Source: Cladosporium sp. IMV 00045 (Eukaryota; Ascomycota; Dothideomycetes; Cladosporiales; Cladosporiaceae). Taken from it: a stretch of 58,714 bases of DNA. The notes under the pieces are model-generated. The model searched no databases, was not told the DNA's origin, and was given only the letters and a program-made list of their open reading frames with translations. A program made the translations under genes and the position numbers. Positions 56,693-58,714 of this stretch are shown piece after piece. The DNA is taken from contig MSJI02000016.1 in NCBI GenBank assembly GCA_001931905.2, forward strand, positions 1 to 58,714. Reading direction: 5' to 3'. Positions within the stretch are counted from its first letter, which is position 1. Every line of letters begins with the position of its first letter.

Positions 56693-58138
56693 ATGTCTGG
56701 CGCGTCACCGCCGAAACCTTGGGAGACTGCTCGCGCTGGCGGGACTTCAGGTGTGTAATCCCCAATCGCTTGGTTGAGGCTCGAGGCGGAACGTCGGAAG
56801 AGAGAAACGTCGAGTGCTAACAACCCTCAAGCCGCAGTGCCCACCTCGACCGCGACACCGACAACGACATCAGACGTCGGCGCTCCAGCACTACCCACCA
56901 GACCGGATTCGCTCAACAGCGTCGCCGCGCGGACAGCGTCCAACTACTCCTCCCCCTACAATCGAGCATCACCCTATGGCGGCATGAGCAGCTCGCCGTA
57001 CGGAATGGGCGGCGGCTACGGCGGAGGCATGGGAGGCTACGGAGGCTACGGCGGCGGCATGGGAGGCTACGGCAGCCGCTTCGGCGGCATGGGAGGGATG
57101 TACGGCTCCTCCTACGGCATGGGCGGCGGCTACGGCATGGGAGGCAGCTACGGCGGAGGCATGTACGGTCAACCCGGCGGCATGTACGGGCCCAACGGCG
57201 AGCAGCAGAGCCTCACGCAGACCTTCAGCCAGTCCACGCAGACCACTTTCCACATGATCGAGAGCATCGTCGGCGCTTTCGGCGGCTTCGCCCAAATGCT
57301 CGAGAGCACTTACATGGCGACGCACTCCTCCTTCTTCGCCATGGTCAGCGTGGCCGAGCAGTTCGGCAACTTACGCCAAACCCTCGGCTCCGTGCTGGGA
57401 ATCTTCACGCTCCTCCGCTGGATCCGCACCGCCATCGCCCGCCTGACCGGCCGTCCACCACCAGCAGATTCCACGGACCTCACCCCCGCCAGCTTCGCCG
57501 CGTTCAGCAACCCGGGCTCCTCCCAGCTCGGCCCCGACGGGCGCCCCAAACCGAGCAAGAAACCCTTCATCGTCTTCCTCCTCGCCGTCTTCGGCCTGCC
57601 CTACCTAATGGGAAAACTCATCCGCGCCCTCGCCGCCTCGCAAGAAGCCGAAGCCCAGCGCCAGCTGACCAACTCTCCCAACGATCCCGCGAGCGAACAA
57701 CCCCTCGACCCCAGCAAACTGGACTTCTGCCGCGTCCTCTACGACTACACCCCGCAACTCCAGCCCGGCGCGCAACCCCAGCCCGGTCTCGACTTGGAAG
57801 TCAAGAAAGGCGACCTCGTCGCCGTTCTGGCCAAGCAAGACCCCGCGGGCAACGCGTCGGAGTGGTGGCGCTGTCGCGCGCGGGATGGGAGGATGGGATA
57901 TTTGCCGAGTCCGTATTTGGAGACTATTCAAAGGCGACAGCAGGCGGCGATTGAGGGCAAGCCGGCTGCGGAGGGCGGGGATGGTTCGAGGGTGAATACT
58001 ATGACTGGAAGCGATTCTGCTAGTAGGACGAATAGTTTGAAGGCAGGGCAGGAGGTGAAGGTCAAGCCGAAAATGCCGGGAGTTGGGGTTGGGGACGGGG
58101 GTGTGGAGAGTTTCCAGAGGGGCGGGTTTTATTCTTGA
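56693..58138 (+). CDS. PEX13: Peroxin-13 (PEX13), peroxisomal docking protein
   Basis: Exons 56693-56750 (MSGASPPKPWETARAGGTS plus one base) and 56832-58138, about 454 residues. The intron starts GTGTGT and has a GCTAAC branch site at 56816-56821. Two AG acceptors, before 56832 and before 56838, both keep the frame, so two residues are uncertain. PPKPWE at the start is the PEX13 hallmark. Residues 66-140 are a Gly/Tyr/Met-rich repeat tract (GGYGGGMGGYG). A hydrophobic helix lies around 264-282 (PFIVFLLAVFGLPYLMG), and a C-terminal SH3 domain at about 317-382 (RVLYDYTP, GDLVAVL, WWRCRARDGRMGYLPSPYLE). Known role: with PEX14 it forms the docking and translocation site for PEX5 and PEX7 cargo receptors in the peroxisomal membrane. 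Confidence 0.95.
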
Positions 58139-58664
58139 TGACTTTTTTTTTTCCCCTTTGCTTTTTGTTTTCGATATGCTTTTTTGGGAAATCTACGTGT
58201 TTACTATTCCACGACACTTTTCCTGTTTCTGTTTCCATTTCTGGTTCTGTTTCGACTTCTGTTCGCTATTCGACAAGCCAGAATATGATGATGATGAGCG
58301 CATGGCGTTGTCCGTTTAGGGAGTTGGATTTTCCCTGTTCCGCTGGTTTTCCTTCTTTGCGGAATCTTTTGGGCAACCTCATGTGTTTGACCTTACCATT
58401 TTACGACATTCCCAAAAAAAAAAAAACGGAAGACGTCGTTTAAGTCTCTTCGGGCGGTCGAGGTTCGTTCGATTCGCACAGTCGTTGCGTTCTCGTTGTT
58501 CCTTGCCTTTCGTGTACGATCCAAAAGGCCAGTCGAGCCATAAAGTGCCATTGATCCCTCCTCAAAGTCACCTGTCATTTAAACTTTTCTGTTTCCAAAA
58601 ATGCCCAAGAAAGGACAGTGCAGTCCTGCTCTACGATCTTGCCGCGTCGTTCTCCAGTTGACAC
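58139..58664. other. PEX13 3' flank
   Basis: 526 T-rich bases without a gene, with homopolymer runs (T near 58144-58152, A near 58415-58426). Confidence 0.45.
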
Positions 58665-58714
58665 TCTCCCCTCTCCCCTCTCCCCTCTCCTTTTTTTTTT
58701 TTTTTTTTTTTTTT
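58665..58714. repeat. CTCTCCC heptamer repeat and terminal T-run
   Basis: About three to four tandem CTCTCCC units are followed by 23-24 T to the end of the window. Low-complexity ends like this often stop assembly. Confidence 0.8.

Overview
The window is nuclear DNA of a filamentous ascomycete. Genes have several short introns with GT...AG ends. Proteins typical of Pezizomycotina are present: a PEX13 with an SH3 domain, a TOS1 cell-wall protein, GH11 and GH125 secreted glycosidases, a fungal EGT2-like lyase, and a NACHT-derived ankyrin protein. A dothideomycete black yeast with a hybrid or heterozygous diploid genome (Hortaea-like) would fit, but that is a guess. The sequence itself supports only 'Pezizomycotina'.

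The dominant feature is a tandem pair of about 26-kb homologous blocks. Block A (2075-28130) and block A' (28151-53798) are in direct orientation, separated by exactly 20 N. Both carry the same loci in the same order and orientation: AVL9 3' part (+), small hypothetical (-), MED21 (-), RRG7 (+), EGT2-like (+), an 815/812-aa orphan (-), an ankyrin NLR remnant (-), L-2-hydroxyglutarate dehydrogenase (+), GH125 mannosidase (+), MFS transporter (-), GH11 xylanase (-), a Thr tRNA (-), an acidic hypothetical (-), and the upstream region of TOS1. A' starts in mid-codon inside AVL9, and A stops inside the TOS1 upstream sequence. AVL9 is therefore complete only on the left and TOS1 only on the right. 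This is the pattern expected when two overlapping contigs carrying the two homologous (allelic or homeologous) versions of one locus are scaffolded end to end. A real tandem duplication is not excluded.

The two versions have clearly diverged, and the divergence itself is informative. Housekeeping and secreted enzymes differ mostly at silent positions and keep identical exon lengths (for example the five MFS exons of 320/116/1055/134/37 nt). The orphan protein and the ankyrin gene differ more, and the acidic hypothetical is broken in A' by two frameshifts and a nonsense codon. The Thr tRNA differs in its acceptor stem and carries a 7-nt insertion at the canonical intron site in A only. A only also has a block of degenerate GAGCGTA-type repeats.

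Unique flanks are 1-2074 (5' part of AVL9 and its upstream region) and 53799-58714 (TOS1 and PEX13). The single-copy genes cover membrane traffic (AVL9), transcription (MED21), mitochondrial respiration (RRG7, L2HGDH), ergothioneine-type sulfur chemistry (EGT2-like), cell-wall and polysaccharide work (GH125, GH11, TOS1), export (MFS) and peroxisome import (PEX13). They do not form one pathway. The adjacent orphan and NLR-remnant genes are the most plausible place for undescribed biology.
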